Part shown: piece after piece, positions 16,966 to 28,376 of the stretch
Numbering within the stretch: the stretch's first letter is position 1
Layout: every line of letters starts with the position of its first letter
DNA from: Arthrobacter sp. FW306-07-I
Lineage (GTDB): Bacteria > Actinomycetota > Actinomycetes > Actinomycetales > Micrococcaceae
Assembly (NCBI RefSeq): GCF_021800405.1
Contig: NZ_CP084550.1
Span: forward strand, 496,001 to 560,000
Length of the DNA stretch: 64,000 nt
Direction: 5' to 3'
Translations under genes and position numbers: made by a program
The notes under the pieces: model-generated
Seen by the model: the letters and a program-made list of their open reading frames with translations, nothing else
Databases searched by the model: none
What the model was told of the DNA's origin: nothing

Positions 16966-17517
16966 GTGACCGATGCACAGACAGACGAGGCTCCGGACCA
17001 GCCAGTTTCCGGGACCGCTGCCTTCAGCCTCGTCTACAAGACATACGCATCACAGGTACTGGGCTATCTCACGGCCCGGGGAGTCGAGGATCCGGAGGCC
17101 GCCATGCAGGAAGTATTCCTTTCGGTGCTGCCCAGGCTCAACACCGTCCACGGAGGAGAAGCCGGGCTGCGTACGTTCATCTTCTCCGTTGCCCACGCCC
17201 GGATGGTGGATGACTACCGCCGCCAAAGCCGGACTCCAGTCAAGCTGTCTTTCGAGCCCGAACTCGATCAGCGCGAAGATACCTCTGCGGAGAATGAAGC
17301 CCTGCACCGCATCTCGCCCCGGGAAGTCCTTGGGCTGCTGGACGGACTGCCCCAGGACCAGCGGGAAGTGCTGTCGCTTCGGCTGGTGGGCGGCCTTTCG
17401 ATAGAACAGACGGCGGAAGCCATGGATAAGAGCGCCGGAGCGGTAAAACAACTGCAGCGGCGCGCCTTGCTCAAACTCCGGGAACTTAAGGCAGTGAAGG
17501 AGTATCTCACGCCATGA
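16966..17517 (+). CDS. ECF-type RNA polymerase sigma factor
   Basis: A 183-residue sigma-70 family factor without region 1 or 3. Region 2 is FSLVYKTYASQVLGYLTARG through FIFSVAHARMVDDYRRQ, and region 4 is LDGLPQDQREVLSLRLVGGL followed by SIEQTAEAMDKSAGAVKQLQ with its helix-turn-helix. I use GTG at 16966, which has GGAAAG about 11 bases upstream; TTG at 16930 would add 12 residues. The stop overlaps the next gene's ATG (ATGA), a typical sigma/anti-sigma coupling. The signal sensed is unknown. Confidence 0.9.
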   Translation: MTDAQTDEAPDQPVSGTAAFSLVYKTYASQVLGYLTARGVEDPEAAMQEVFLSVLPRLNTVHGGEAGLRTFIFSVAHARMVDDYRRQSRTPVKLSFEPELDQREDTSAENEALHRISPREVLGLLDGLPQDQREVLSLRLVGGLSIEQTAEAMDKSAGAVKQLQRRALLKLRELKAVKEYLTP

Positions 17518-18461
17518 CATCCGCCTCGGATAACCTCGCCACCCTTGTGGACGACGTGCTTCAGGACGCAGGCTGCGGCCAGGACGCGGAACTTCGTGAC
17601 GTGCTGCTCTCGCTCGGCACCATGGCATCGCTGCCCGTCCCCGCGCCCACCGGGGAGCTGGCCGCCTTGCTTGCTGCGGGTGTGCCGCCAACGGCTGAAG
17701 TGCCTGATTCGGATGAGCCGACTGCTGAGCTGCCGCACGAGCAGCCCCGTGACCAGCGGCACGACGAACTCGCCCGCCGCCGTCGCCGCCATCGCCCCAC
17801 GGCGCTCGGTCTGGTACTGGTTGCCGGGATGGGACTCGGTGTTGGCGGAGTTGCTGCCGGCACCACCACCCCGGACGGCAGCAGCATGGAGCAAGTGCTG
17901 GAGGAGTGGGTTCCGTGGAGCCGGCCCGCCGCTGACGCGTCAGCCACCGGGGACGGTGCCGGGGCCGCCGGCGCGGGTCACGGTGCCCCCAAAATGGCGG
18001 CAGACGGGGAGACGGCTTCTTCCGCTGCTCCTGCCGGGCCTGCCGACGCCGCAAATTTGGCGTCACGCCTCCTGCGAGGCCACGCAGGCCTGTCCGGCCG
18101 CACCAACCTCCCGCCATGCACCGGCCCGGTAAGGCATGAATCCGAAACAGGTACAGCGAAGTGCGGTGCGACCGGGGATAAGGGTGCGTCGGGGGCAGCT
18201 GCACAGGACAATGGATCCGGCGGCGGCAAGGACACCGCCGGATCGGCCGGGGCCGAAGGAACGGCAGTAGCGCCAAGCCCGCCAGGAGCGGGGAAAGCTG
18301 AACCGCCGGCAGGCAACAGCTCGGCCGGGGTCCCGGGGACCGCCGGTGCCGGGGCCCAGAAGTCGGCAGGCTCCACTGGTAATGCCGGGCAGCCAGCACA
18401 GGGCCAGTCACAGGGCGGAAGCCCGGGCAACGCCCAGAAGGGCGCCTCCCCGGCCAAATAG
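17514..18461 (+). CDS. Probable membrane anti-sigma factor
   Basis: A 315-residue protein translationally coupled to the ECF sigma gene. The N-terminal 100 residues are cytoplasm-type, followed by a basic stretch (RRRRRHR) and one membrane segment (ALGLVLVAGMGLGVGGVAAG). The remaining 190 residues, outside the membrane, are Gly/Ala/Pro/Ser-rich and disordered-looking, with four cysteines placed in pairs. No zinc HxxxCxxC anti-sigma motif is visible. Gene order and topology are the basis for the call. Confidence 0.65.
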   Translation: MTSASDNLATLVDDVLQDAGCGQDAELRDVLLSLGTMASLPVPAPTGELAALLAAGVPPTAEVPDSDEPTAELPHEQPRDQRHDELARRRRRHRPTALGLVLVAGMGLGVGGVAAGTTTPDGSSMEQVLEEWVPWSRPAADASATGDGAGAAGAGHGAPKMAADGETASSAAPAGPADAANLASRLLRGHAGLSGRTNLPPCTGPVRHESETGTAKCGATGDKGASGAAAQDNGSGGGKDTAGSAGAEGTAVAPSPPGAGKAEPPAGNSSAGVPGTAGAGAQKSAGSTGNAGQPAQGQSQGGSPGNAQKGASPAK

Positions 18462-18470
18462 CCGTTAAAA

Positions 18471-18506
18471 AGAACAGCGGGCCCGTTGAAACGGGCCCGC
18501 TGTTCT
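18471..18506. terminator. Bidirectional terminator between the anti-sigma gene and the sulfur operon
   Basis: Perfect 16-base arms AGAACAGCGGGCCCGT (18471-18486) and ACGGGCCCGCTGTTCT (18491-18506) with a TGAA loop. AAAAAG precedes and TTCTCATT follows. It lies between the convergent anti-sigma gene and the last gene of the minus-strand operon. Confidence 0.85.
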
Positions 18507-18522
18507 CATTCGAGCGGAAGCT

Positions 18523-19017
18523 TCACGCCAGGACCTGGCGCTTGGAGGAAACCACGCCAGTATCGAAACCGGCCAGGTGGAGCCCGCCATGGAAGCGCGC
18601 ATGTTCGATCTTCACGCAGCGGTCCATCACCACGTTGAGCCCGGCGGCTTCTGCGTCTGCCGCCACGCCTTCATGCCAGGACCCCAGCTGCAGCCAGAGC
18701 GTCTTGGCGCCCGCGGCCACTGCCTCATCGAGGACGCCGGGAAGGTCGTCGTGCTTGCGGAACACGTCAACGATGTCCGGGCTTTCCGGCAGGTCCGCCA
18801 GCGACGCGTAGGTGGGCTGTCCCAGGATCTCCTTGACCACGGGGTTGACGAAGTACACCTTGTAGCGCGTGGATGACAGCAGGTAGGTGGCCACGAAGTA
18901 GCTGGCCCGTGACGGCTTGTCCGACGCGCCAACAATCGCGATGGACTTCGCCTGCCGGAGCAGGGAGAGCCGTTCCGGTGCTGACGGGCCCGTCCAGGTA
19001 CGTTCGGCGGTGCTCAT
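18523..19017 (-). CDS. CoA-binding (YccU-like) protein
   Basis: A 164-residue Rossmann-fold protein of the CoA_binding domain family: SIAIVGASDKPSRASYFVAT nucleotide-binding start, VYFVNPVVKEILGQPTYASL, and LWLQLGSWHEGVA (quoted as TLWLQLGSWHEG). Such proteins bind CoA but have no established reaction. It is the last gene of the SAM-riboswitch operon, and its ATG overlaps the metY stop (ATGA). A paralogue (26844-27269) sits at the other end of the operon on the opposite strand. Confidence 0.8.
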   Translation of the reverse strand: MSTAERTWTGPSAPERLSLLRQAKSIAIVGASDKPSRASYFVATYLLSSTRYKVYFVNPVVKEILGQPTYASLADLPESPDIVDVFRKHDDLPGVLDEAVAAGAKTLWLQLGSWHEGVAADAEAAGLNVVMDRCVKIEHARFHGGLHLAGFDTGVVSSKRQVLA

Positions 19018-20360
19018 GCGTTTGCTCCGATCGTGCAGGCTTCTGCGGGTTCTTCAGCGACGGCTCCGGGCACCGCTTTGGACGCCTCGGTGAGTGCCTG
19101 GTCCAGGTCCCACAGGATGTCCTCGATGTCCTCCAGGCCCACGGAGATGCGGACCAGGTCCTCCGGCACGCCGGCGGATTCCAGCTGTGCCGCGCTGAGC
19201 TGCTGGTGGGTGGTGGAGCCGGGGTGGATCACCAGGGTACGGGAGTCACCCACGTTGGCAAGGTGCGAGGCCAGCTGCAGCGACTCGATGAACTTCTGGC
19301 CGGCAGCGCGCCCGCCCTTGACTCCAAAGGAGAAGACCGAGCCGGGGCCGTGCGGCAGGTACTTCCGCGCCCGTTCGAAGTGTGGGTGCGACGGCAGCCC
19401 GGAGTAGTTGACATAGGCCACCCGGTCATCGTTTTCCAGCCACTCGGCCACGGCCTGGGCGTTCTTCAAGTGCTCGTCGAGCCGCTGCGGCAGGGTTTCG
19501 ACGCCCTGGAGCAGCTGGAACGCCGACTGCGGCGACAGGGCAGAGCCGATGTCGCGCAGCTGCTCCGAGCGGAGCTTGGTGAGGAAGCCGTACTCGCCGA
19601 AGTTGCCCCACCAGGAGACGTTTCCGTAGGAAGCCACGGGCTCGGTCATGGTGGGGAACTTGCCGTTGCCCCAGTTGAAGCGGCCGCTTTCCACCACCAC
19701 GCCGCCGAGCGTGGTGCCGTGGCCGCCCAGGAACTTCGTGGCGGAGTGGATCACGATGTCGGCGCCGTGCTCGATGGGCCGCACGAGGTACGGCGTGCTC
19801 AAGGTGGCGTCGACCACTAGGGGGATGCCGGCGTCGTGCGCCACCTTGGCCAGGGCGGCAAGGTCCTGGACTTCCGACGACGGGTTGGCCACCACCTCGA
19901 CGAAGATCGCCTTGGTGTTGTCCTGGACAGCCGCGGCATAGTCCGCCGGGTCCGTGCCGGGGACGAACGTGGTGTCCACGCCGAACCGGCGCAGGGTCAC
20001 GTCCAGCTGTGTCACCGTGCCGCCGTACAGCTGGGAGGCGGCCACGATGTGGTCGCCCGCCTGGGTGAGCGCGGCGAAGGTGATGAACTCCGCGGCCATG
20101 CCTGACGACGTCGCTACCGCTCCGATGCCGCCTTCCAGGGACGCGATGCGCTCCTCGAACGCCGCCACCGTGGGGTTGCCGATGCGGGAGTAGATGTTGC
20201 CGTACTTCTGCAGGGCGAACAGGTTGGCGGCGTCGTTGGTGTCCTTGAAGACGAAGGACGTGGTCTGGTAAATGGGGACCGCGCGGGCGCCGTGCTCGGC
20301 GTCCGGGGTGCCGCCGGCGTGCAGGGCGCGGGTGCGGAAACCGAAAGTACGCTCAGCCAT
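19014..20360 (-). CDS. metY: O-acetylhomoserine sulfhydrylase (aminocarboxypropyltransferase)
   Basis: A 448-residue PLP enzyme of the Cys/Met metabolism family that makes homocysteine from O-acetylhomoserine and sulfide (or methionine from methanethiol). It has [42 protein letters not shown], and the PLP lysine at about residue 209 in [17 protein letters not shown]. Length and the [20 protein letters not shown] segment fit MetY rather than MetB/MetC. Its start overlaps the sfnG stop by one base (TAATG). Placement in a SAM-riboswitch operon with sulfur-scavenging genes supports its role as the entry point of recovered sulfide. Confidence 0.93.
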   Translation of the reverse strand: MAERTFGFRTRALHAGGTPDAEHGARAVPIYQTTSFVFKDTNDAANLFALQKYGNIYSRIGNPTVAAFEERIASLEGGIGAVATSSGMAAEFITFAALTQAGDHIVAASQLYGGTVTQLDVTLRRFGVDTTFVPGTDPADYAAAVQDNTKAIFVEVVANPSSEVQDLAALAKVAHDAGIPLVVDATLSTPYLVRPIEHGADIVIHSATKFLGGHGTTLGGVVVESGRFNWGNGKFPTMTEPVASYGNVSWWGNFGEYGFLTKLRSEQLRDIGSALSPQSAFQLLQGVETLPQRLDEHLKNAQAVAEWLENDDRVAYVNYSGLPSHPHFERARKYLPHGPGSVFSFGVKGGRAAGQKFIESLQLASHLANVGDSRTLVIHPGSTTHQQLSAAQLESAGVPEDLVRISVGLEDIEDILWDLDQALTEASKAVPGAVAEEPAEACTIGANA

Positions 20361-21603
20361 TAGACAGCCACCGCCTCGGCAGCAACCGGGGTGCTGGATG
20401 GGCCCACGCCCGCAGGGTTCCCTGGCCGAGCTTGCGAGGTTAGGGGGCGGGTGGGGACGAGCTCGGTGCCGTTCTTGCGGGCCAGGTCCGCTTCCAGTTC
20501 GCGGACGATCGGCAGGATGTCCCGGCCGAACGCCGCCACCTCCTCCTGGAAGTGCAGGTAGCAGGTGAGGAAGAGGTTCACGCCGATCTTCTTGTACTCG
20601 ACGATCCGCTCGGCGATCTGCTCCGGGGTACCGATCAGCTGGGTCTTGAACCCGTCGTTGTACTGGATCAGGTCCTCAAACGTGGAGTCGGCCCACATGC
20701 CTTTGCCGTCCTTGGTGGACGCCCCGGCCTCCTGCACCGCGTCGCGGAACCCCTGGACGGCGGGCTTGTGTGCCTTCTCGACGATCTCGCGCAGGGTGTC
20801 CCGGGCCTCCTTCTCGGAGTCGCGGGCAATAACGAAACCGTTCAGGCCGAACCTCGGAGCGGCGAGCTGCCCTTCGGTGCCGCGCCGGGCCTCGCCGGCC
20901 GAGGCGACAACACCGGCGATGTTCTCCTTGAAACCCTCCAGGTCCTTGCCGTTGGAGAAGTACCAGTCCGCCACCCGGCCCGCGGTGGCCTGGGCCGCCG
21001 TCGAATTGCCGCCGAAGAAGATCTCGGGGTGGGCGCGGCCGGGAACGTTGACCGGGGCGGGGTTCAGGGTGAAGTCGGTGATGTTGTAGTACTTGCCGGA
21101 CTGGCTGTACTCCTGCTCGGTCCACAGGCCGCGCAGGACGTTGATGAATTCCTCGGTGCGGACGTAGCGCTCGTCGTGTTCCAGCCACTCCAGGCCAAAG
21201 TTGGTGAACTCGCTCTTCAGCCAGCCGGAAACGATGTTGACAGCAGCGCGGCCGTTGGAGATGTGGTCCGCGGTGATGATGTACTTCGCCAGGACACCGG
21301 GGTGCCACATGCCCGGGTGGACGGCGGCGATCACCTTGAGGCGCTCCGTGGCGGCGAGCAGGGCCAGGCTGAACGAGGTGGCCTCGTGCTGCTTGTCCGC
21401 TCCGTAGGAGGCGGCGTAGCGGGTCTGGGTCAGGGCGTACTCGAACCCGGACTCCTCGGCGATGCGCGCCAGCTTCTTGTTGTAGTCGAAGTCCCAGCCG
21501 GTGCGCTGTTCGATGGTGGATACCACCAGGCCGCCGGAGACATTGGGCACCCAGTAGGCGAACTTGAGCGGTTCGGAGAGACGTGCGACGTTGCTGATGT
21601 CTG

Positions 21604-21607
<4 letters not shown>
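20360..21607 (-). CDS. sfnG: FMNH2-dependent dimethyl sulfone monooxygenase
   Basis: A 415-residue luciferase-like flavin monooxygenase. The N-terminus FAYWVPNVSGGLVVSTIEQR and the later STFEDLIQYNDGFKTQLIGT closely resemble SfnG, which oxidises dimethyl sulfone to methanesulfinate and formaldehyde to release sulfur. A related alkanesulfonate monooxygenase role is the main alternative. No flavin reductase is visible in the operon. The last 35 residues (from VPTRPLTSQARPGNPAGV) do not belong to the family and are encoded by a 68-bp repeat that also occurs inside acs. Confidence 0.85.
20393..20460. repeat. 68-bp repeat inside the 3' end of sfnG (copy 1)
   Basis: Identical to 21853-21920 at 65 of 68 positions (differences at the GGCC/GCCC and GGTTAG/GGGGAG sites). 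It encodes TRPLTSQARPGNPAGVGPSS on the minus strand in the same reading frame as the other copy. It supplies most of a non-family C-terminal tail of SfnG. Confidence 0.9.
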
Positions 21608-23594
<1,987 letters not shown>

Positions 23595-23604
<10 letters not shown>

Positions 23605-24497
23605 CGTTTCACCGCCCATTTTTCGGCCAGGCCCAGCAGGGCGTCGGTAATCTTTCCAATCACGGCCAGCATCACGATGGCCAGGAGCAGACGGTCTGTG
23701 CGGCCGTTGTTCTGCGAGTCGATCAAGAGGAAGCCCAGTCCCATGGAGGACGCGATCAGCTCAGCCGCCACCAGGAACAGCCATGCCTGGGCAAGGGCCA
23801 GGCGCAGGCCGGAGAACACGGCGGGGACGACGGCGGGCAGCTGCACGGTGGTCAGCAGCCGGATCCCCTTGAGCCCGAAGGCCCGGGCGGCCTCCACCAG
23901 GTTGCGGTCCACGTGGCGCAGCGCCAGGGAGACGGTGGTGAACACCGGGAAGAAGGCGCCGATGATGATGAGCGTGACCTTGGAGTCCTCGCCGATCTTC
24001 ATCCACAGGATCAGCAGCGGCACCCAGGCCAGCGAGGGTACTGCCCGGAGTGCGCCGATGATGGGTGCCAGCAGGGCGTCGGCGATTTTGGAAAGTCCCA
24101 CGGTTGCGCCGAGGACCAGGCCCAGGGCTGCGCCCACCAGGAATCCGATCAGGACCCGTTGGGTGGAGATAGCGATGTGGGTCCACAGCTCACCGCGGTC
24201 CACGAGCTCGCCCGCAGCGGACAGCACCATGGCCGGCGGGGGGAGCTGGACCACGGTGAACATCCCGCTGGTGGAGGCAAGTTGCCACGCTGCCAGCAGG
24301 GCCGCCGGAATGATCAGGCCAAGGGGCAGACGCGCCCAGTTCCTGGAAAGGACTCCGGCGGGAGACCATCCCGGTGCCGGAGCGGGTGCCGTGGCGGCGC
24401 CCGGCTGGGCGGCGTCTGCCGAGGTTGCGGTGGCGGCTGCAGCACGTCCATCCGCAACACTTGCGCCGGTGGTGTATGGCTCTCCTGGGTAGCTCAT
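23595..24497 (-). CDS. ABC transporter permease, SsuC/TauC type
   Basis: A 300-residue inner-membrane permease with about six hydrophobic segments and the EAA-loop region VEAARAFGLKGIRLLTTVQL PAVVP (written here in two pieces). This is the binding-protein-dependent permease fold used for sulfonates, taurine and nitrate. The N-terminal 45 residues are Ala/Thr/Pro-rich and probably cytoplasmic. Its ATG overlaps the binding-protein stop (TGATG). With the ATPase and lipoprotein on either side it forms a complete importer; the operon context suggests an organosulfur substrate. Confidence 0.88.
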
Positions 24498-25549
24498 CAG
24501 GAGGCCTTGATGGCTGACGGGTCAGCCTTCTTCACCAGCGAGTCGTCGAGAAGGGAGGCCACGGCGTCGTCAATCTGCTTCTGCGTCTTGACGTCGCCGG
24601 TCTCCACGAAGGTGGGGCCGATCTTCTCCAGTACTTTGCGCTGGGCGTCACCCGGTGCCGGGTTGACGTCCAGGTTGCTGCGCTCCAGGACCACGGTCTT
24701 GGCCACGGGGAGGTCCAGACCGGCCACGTCGGCCAGGATCTGGGCGGTCTGGTCCGGGTTCTGTGCGGCCCAGGCGCGGGCCTTTTCGTAGGCGTTTACC
24801 ACGGCCTGTGCCAGTTCCGGCTTGTTCTTCAGGAAGGATTCGGTGGCGTTGAGGAAGCCGTAGGTGTTGAAGTCCAGGTTGCGGTAGAAGAGCTTGGCAC
24901 CCTTCTGCTCCGCTCCCGCCATGATCGGGTCCAGCCCGGACCAGGCCTGGACCGAGCCGTTCTCCAAGGCGGTGCGGCCGTCGGCGTGCTGCAGGTTCTG
25001 GACCGTCACGTCGCCGGGCTTCAGTCCGGCCTGCTCCAGTGACTGCAGGAGGAAGAAGTAGGGGTCGGTGCCCTTGGTGGCGGCGATGGACTTGCCCTTG
25101 AGGTCGGCCACGGACTTGATGTCTGAGCCGGCCGGTGCGACCAGGGCCGCCCACTCGGGCTGCGAGAAGATGTCGATGGTCTTGATTTCGGAGCCGTTGG
25201 CCCGGGCCAGGAGGGCGGCGGAGCCGGCGGTGGAACCGACGTCGATCGCGCCGGAACGCAGCGCCTCGTTCGCTTTGTTGGACCCGGCGGACTGTACCCA
25301 GTTCACGGTGACGCCCTGGTCCTTGAGGCTGGCCTCGAGCCACCCCTGCTTCTTGATGACCAGGCTCAGCGGGTTGTAGGTGGCGAAGTCGATGTTCAGG
25401 GTGCCGCCGCCCTTGCTGCTGCCGGCTGCGGCCGCGCTGCCGGAGGAACCTTCCCCAGCTACGCATCCGGTGAGTGCCAGGACCGTGGAGACGGCCAGGG
25501 CTGCTGCGCCAAGGACTGAACGGCGGGAGATGGGCGATGCGTGCGGCAT
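24497..25549 (-). CDS. ABC transporter substrate-binding lipoprotein, SsuA type
   Basis: A 350-residue periplasmic-type binding protein anchored as a lipoprotein. The signal has SRRSVLGAAALAVSTVLALT followed by the lipobox cysteine (LTGC), and may use Tat. The mature part matches the NMT1/SsuA fold: LSLVIKKQGWLEASLKDQG, GAIDVGSTAGSAAL, and LKGKSIAATKGTDPYFFLLQ. I start at ATG 25549, which has AAGGAAA upstream and directly precedes the signal peptide; the longer frame adds 36 atypical residues. The substrate is likely a sulfonate or related organosulfur compound. Confidence 0.88.
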   Translation of the reverse strand: MPHASPISRRSVLGAAALAVSTVLALTGCVAGEGSSGSAAAAGSSKGGGTLNIDFATYNPLSLVIKKQGWLEASLKDQGVTVNWVQSAGSNKANEALRSGAIDVGSTAGSAALLARANGSEIKTIDIFSQPEWAALVAPAGSDIKSVADLKGKSIAATKGTDPYFFLLQSLEQAGLKPGDVTVQNLQHADGRTALENGSVQAWSGLDPIMAGAEQKGAKLFYRNLDFNTYGFLNATESFLKNKPELAQAVVNAYEKARAWAAQNPDQTAQILADVAGLDLPVAKTVVLERSNLDVNPAPGDAQRKVLEKIGPTFVETGDVKTQKQIDDAVASLLDDSLVKKADPSAIKAS

Positions 25550-25708
25550 TGGTTTCCTTCGAAAGCGGGATGGAACGGTGCGGAATTGTGCGGTGTGGAA
25601 CGGGGGAGGCCAGGCTGCGCCCGCCAGGCGGTAAGGTCCGACGGCGGCGTGGGCCACCGGGGGCAGGTGAAGGCTTTAGGGGTGCCAGCGGCTCCTCGTC
25701 AGGAGCCT

Positions 25709-26524
25709 TCAGTGCCCGTCGACGCCCAGCGTTTCCAGGAGTGAGCTGCGCATGAGGGCGAGTTCGGCTGAGGCGCGTTCACGTGGCCGGCTGCCGGGCA
25801 CCTGGACGGTCCTGACGATGGTTGCACCCTGCCCGGCGGAGTCGGGGCCGAGGACGATGATTCGGTCTGCGAGCTGCAGGGCTTCATCCACGTCGTGGGT
25901 GACCAGCAGGACGGTGGTGGGCTCTGCCCGGTGGATGTCCAGGAGCAAGTCCTGCATCTTGATCCGGGTGAGGGCATCCAGGGCCCCGAAGGGTTCATCA
26001 AGCAGCAGGACGCCGGGATTCCGGGCCAGTGCCCTTGCCAGGGAGGCGCGCTGCGCCATGCCGCCGGACACCTCGCGGGGGCGGTGCTTGGCGAATTTCT
26101 CCAGCCCCACCAGTTCCAGCAGGCGGGCTACCTTTGCCTTGCCTTCCTTGGCACTGCATCCGGTGGGCAGGCCGATGGCCACGTTGGCCTGCAGGGTGTG
26201 CCAGGGCAGCAGCCGGGGTTCCTGGAAGGCGAAGGCGCACCGGGGATCGATGCCGTGGACCGGGGTGTCCTCAATGACGACGGAACCGGCGCTCGGGAAG
26301 TCCAGGCCTGCCGTGGCGCGCAGGAGCGTGGACTTTCCGCAACCCGAGGGTCCCAGGATGGCCAGCACTTCTCCGGCTGCCACATCGAAGGTCACGTCCC
26401 GGAGGACGGTGTGGGCTGCGGTGCCGGCCCCGAAAGTGCGGCGCAGGTTCCTGAACGATACGGGGAGGGCAGGCGCATGGGCGGGGTTCGTCCCGGCAGG
26501 CCGGGACGACAAAACTGCGGTCAT
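25709..26524 (-). CDS. ABC transporter ATP-binding protein, SsuB type
   Basis: A 271-residue ATPase. Walker A is ILGPSGCGKSTLL, the Q-loop FAFQEPRLLPWHTL (typical of the nitrate/sulfonate/taurine group), signature VSGGMAQRASLARAL, Walker B VLLLDEPFGALDALT, and the H-loop VTHDVDEAL. The start is the ATG at 26524 behind GGAG; the reading frame stays open upstream through the riboswitch, but that is leader RNA. It is the first gene of the SAM-riboswitch operon, with 159 bases to the binding-protein gene. Confidence 0.92.
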   Translation of the reverse strand: MTAVLSSRPAGTNPAHAPALPVSFRNLRRTFGAGTAAHTVLRDVTFDVAAGEVLAILGPSGCGKSTLLRATAGLDFPSAGSVVIEDTPVHGIDPRCAFAFQEPRLLPWHTLQANVAIGLPTGCSAKEGKAKVARLLELVGLEKFAKHRPREVSGGMAQRASLARALARNPGVLLLDEPFGALDALTRIKMQDLLLDIHRAEPTTVLLVTHDVDEALQLADRIIVLGPDSAGQGATIVRTVQVPGSRPRERASAELALMRSSLLETLGVDGH

Positions 26525-26843
26525 AGGATCACTCCATCGGTCCTGGCAGTAGCACCCTACGGAGGCAGCCTCGCCGGAGTGGTCAGTTCCGGTACCCACG
26601 GCTGCAATCCTTGCTATCGCCGGGGCTGTTGGGGAGCGTCCGGCGACCAGGGTTGCTGCGGCGTCATCGATCCAGGTCTCTCGGCCGCTCGGGATGGTCA
26701 AGAACCACTACAGCGCACTGAATCGTCGAGAGCAAACTCTCGCGTTTAGGTGCGTAATATTCGTTCACAGCCGCATGTTCGGAGAAGGATCATTCTTTTA
26801 TTCGATCCAGGCTGCTACTCCGGGCAGAGCGTAGGCTAATCCC
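26525..26843. promoter_or_regulatory. Intergenic region: riboswitch plus divergent promoters
   Basis: This 319-base gap holds the SAM riboswitch (26533-26699), a small perfect hairpin CGAGAG-CAAA-CTCTCG (26727-26742) in the presumed operon promoter region, and TAGGCT at 26832-26837 six bases before the ATG of the divergent CoA-binding gene. No coding sequence is supported in it. Confidence 0.6.
26533..26699 (-). promoter_or_regulatory. SAM riboswitch (S-box type) controlling the organosulfur operon
   Basis: On the minus strand it has GCGGCCGAGAGACCUGG, CGAUGACGCCGCAGCAACCC and, after a long variable segment, GGUGCUACUGCCAGGACCG and GAUGG. The core is nearly identical to the copy at 13187-13285, but the internal variable region is about 70 bases longer. 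It should shut down the ABC-acs-sfnG-metY operon when S-adenosylmethionine is plentiful. Confidence 0.85.
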
Positions 26844-27269
26844 ATGGGCCACACGAACGATCCTGCAGTCATCGAACGCCTCATGCGAACCAAGGGGCGT
26901 TGGGCCATCGTTGGCCTGAGTACCAATGAGTGGCGGGCCGCCTATGATGTGTCGCTGTTCATTCGCGACAGGCTGGGCAAGGAAATCATCCCGGTGAACC
27001 TGCCCGGCGACGCTGTCCACGGCGAAACCGGGTACCGCACCCTCGGTGACATTCCGGCGGAAAAGCGGCCCATCGACGTCGTGGATTGCTTCGTGAACTC
27101 ACAGAAGGTGGGCAGCGTGGTGGACCAGGCTATTGCCGCGGGGGCGAAAGCTGTTTGGCTCCAGCTGGGGGTTATCGACGAGGCAGCGGCGGAGCGCGCC
27201 AAGGCCGCGGGGCTGGACGTTGTCATGAATGCCTGCCCCGCACAGCTCGCGTGGAAGTACAGCCTCTAA
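26844..27269 (+). CDS. CoA-binding (YccU-like) protein, second paralogue
   Basis: A 141-residue Rossmann-fold CoA_binding protein: RWAIVGLSTNEWRAAYDVSL, IIPVNLPGDAVHGETGYRTL, and AVWLQLGVIDEAAAERAKAA followed by GLDVVMNACPAQ. Its role is unknown. TAGGCT lies 6 bases before the ATG with no Shine-Dalgarno, so a leaderless transcript is likely. It is divergent from the sulfur operon whose last gene is a paralogue. Confidence 0.82.
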   Translation: MGHTNDPAVIERLMRTKGRWAIVGLSTNEWRAAYDVSLFIRDRLGKEIIPVNLPGDAVHGETGYRTLGDIPAEKRPIDVVDCFVNSQKVGSVVDQAIAAGAKAVWLQLGVIDEAAAERAKAAGLDVVMNACPAQLAWKYSL

Positions 27270-27296
27270 CGTCCGGAGTCCCAGCGTAGGTGGCCA

Positions 27297-28331
27297 TCAA
27301 CCCTGGCGCCGCAGCAACTCCGGATAGTGCTGCTCGGTGACGTCCGGGTGCGCCCGCATCCTGCCCTTGAGCATGTTCATGCCGAAGGACGCCAGAAGCG
27401 GGTTGGCGGGATCGTCGGTGATCCCCCGGGCGGCTGCTTTCAATTCCGGGGCCAGCGGCACGGGGTCGATCACCGCGTCCAGTCCCGGCGACCAGAAGAA
27501 CGGCACCGAGTAGCGGTCAACGCCCGGCGGGGGCGCCTGCACGCGGTGGATGGTCGCTGCCAGGTACCCCTCGGTGGCGACTTCGAGCATCTCGCCAAGG
27601 TTCACCACCAGGGCTCCGGCGAGGGGTTCCACCGGCAGCCACTCGGTGGTTCCGGGCGGCAGCACTTCAAGGCCGCCCACCTCATCCTGCAGCAGGAGGG
27701 TCACGAAGCCGTAGTCCGCATGCGAGCCCACGCCTTGGTCTCCGGCGGCCTCCACCACACCGCCCACGTAGTGCACCAGCTTGCCCATCCATGCCGGTGA
27801 ATCCCGGAAGGGCTCGTCGAAGTAGTCCTCGGGCAGCTGCAGGGAAACAGCAATGGCCCGCAGCAGCTCCATCCCCACCCCGGACATCAGGTCCGCCCAC
27901 TCCATGGCGGCAGTCTTCAGCTCTGGCAGGGTTTCATCCGGCCACAGGTTGGGTCCCTGCAGCAGCCAGTAGGGCTGGTCGTCCGGATAATCCCTGACCG
28001 GCTCCCGCTCCGGTGAATAGTCAATTTGCTCACGGGCGTCTGCCCGGCCCTGGGTCACCTCCGTGCCCATGCGGGTGTAACCGCGGAAGTGCGGGGAGAG
28101 GCGGTTGTCCAGCTTCATCCGTTCCTCAAGCGGCAGGTCGAAGAAGCGCCGGATCAGGTCCAGGAGTTCTTCGGCTTGGCCGGGCCGGCCGCCGTATCCG
28201 GTGATTTGGAAGAACCCAACATCGTGGGTGGCATGCCGCAACTGCTCAATAAACTCAGGGCGGAAAGCCCCGTAAGGCTGCCGTGCGGAACTCAAATCCA
28301 GAACAGGTATTGCTCCCTGGTCACGTGCCAT
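27297..28331 (-). CDS. 2-oxoglutarate/Fe(II)-dependent oxygenase, isopenicillin-N-synthase-like
   Basis: A 344-residue oxygenase. The iron ligands appear as GVGSHADYGFVTLLLQDEV (HxD) and AATIHRVQAP (distal His), with DRYSVPFFWSPG holding the arginine that binds the cosubstrate carboxylate. The N-terminal DIOX_N-type part includes DVGFFQITGYG. The family hydroxylates or desaturates small molecules; the substrate is not known here. TAGTGT lies 6 bases before the ATG on the minus strand, forming a compact divergent pair of promoters with the next gene. Confidence 0.85.
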   Translation of the reverse strand: MARDQGAIPVLDLSSARQPYGAFRPEFIEQLRHATHDVGFFQITGYGGRPGQAEELLDLIRRFFDLPLEERMKLDNRLSPHFRGYTRMGTEVTQGRADAREQIDYSPEREPVRDYPDDQPYWLLQGPNLWPDETLPELKTAAMEWADLMSGVGMELLRAIAVSLQLPEDYFDEPFRDSPAWMGKLVHYVGGVVEAAGDQGVGSHADYGFVTLLLQDEVGGLEVLPPGTTEWLPVEPLAGALVVNLGEMLEVATEGYLAATIHRVQAPPPGVDRYSVPFFWSPGLDAVIDPVPLAPELKAAARGITDDPANPLLASFGMNMLKGRMRAHPDVTEQHYPELLRRQG

Positions 28332-28376
28332 CCTCGCACACTAGCACCGTGCAGGCCTGCTTTATAGGCTTCCTTT
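28332..28376. promoter_or_regulatory. 45-base divergent promoter region with two leaderless-type -10 boxes
   Basis: TAGTGT (complement of 28338-28343) and TAGGCT (28365-28370) each stand 6 bases from an ATG, on opposite strands. The -35 regions must overlap around the palindromic GCAGGCCTGC (28351-28360), so the two promoters could compete or share a regulator. Confidence 0.55.
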
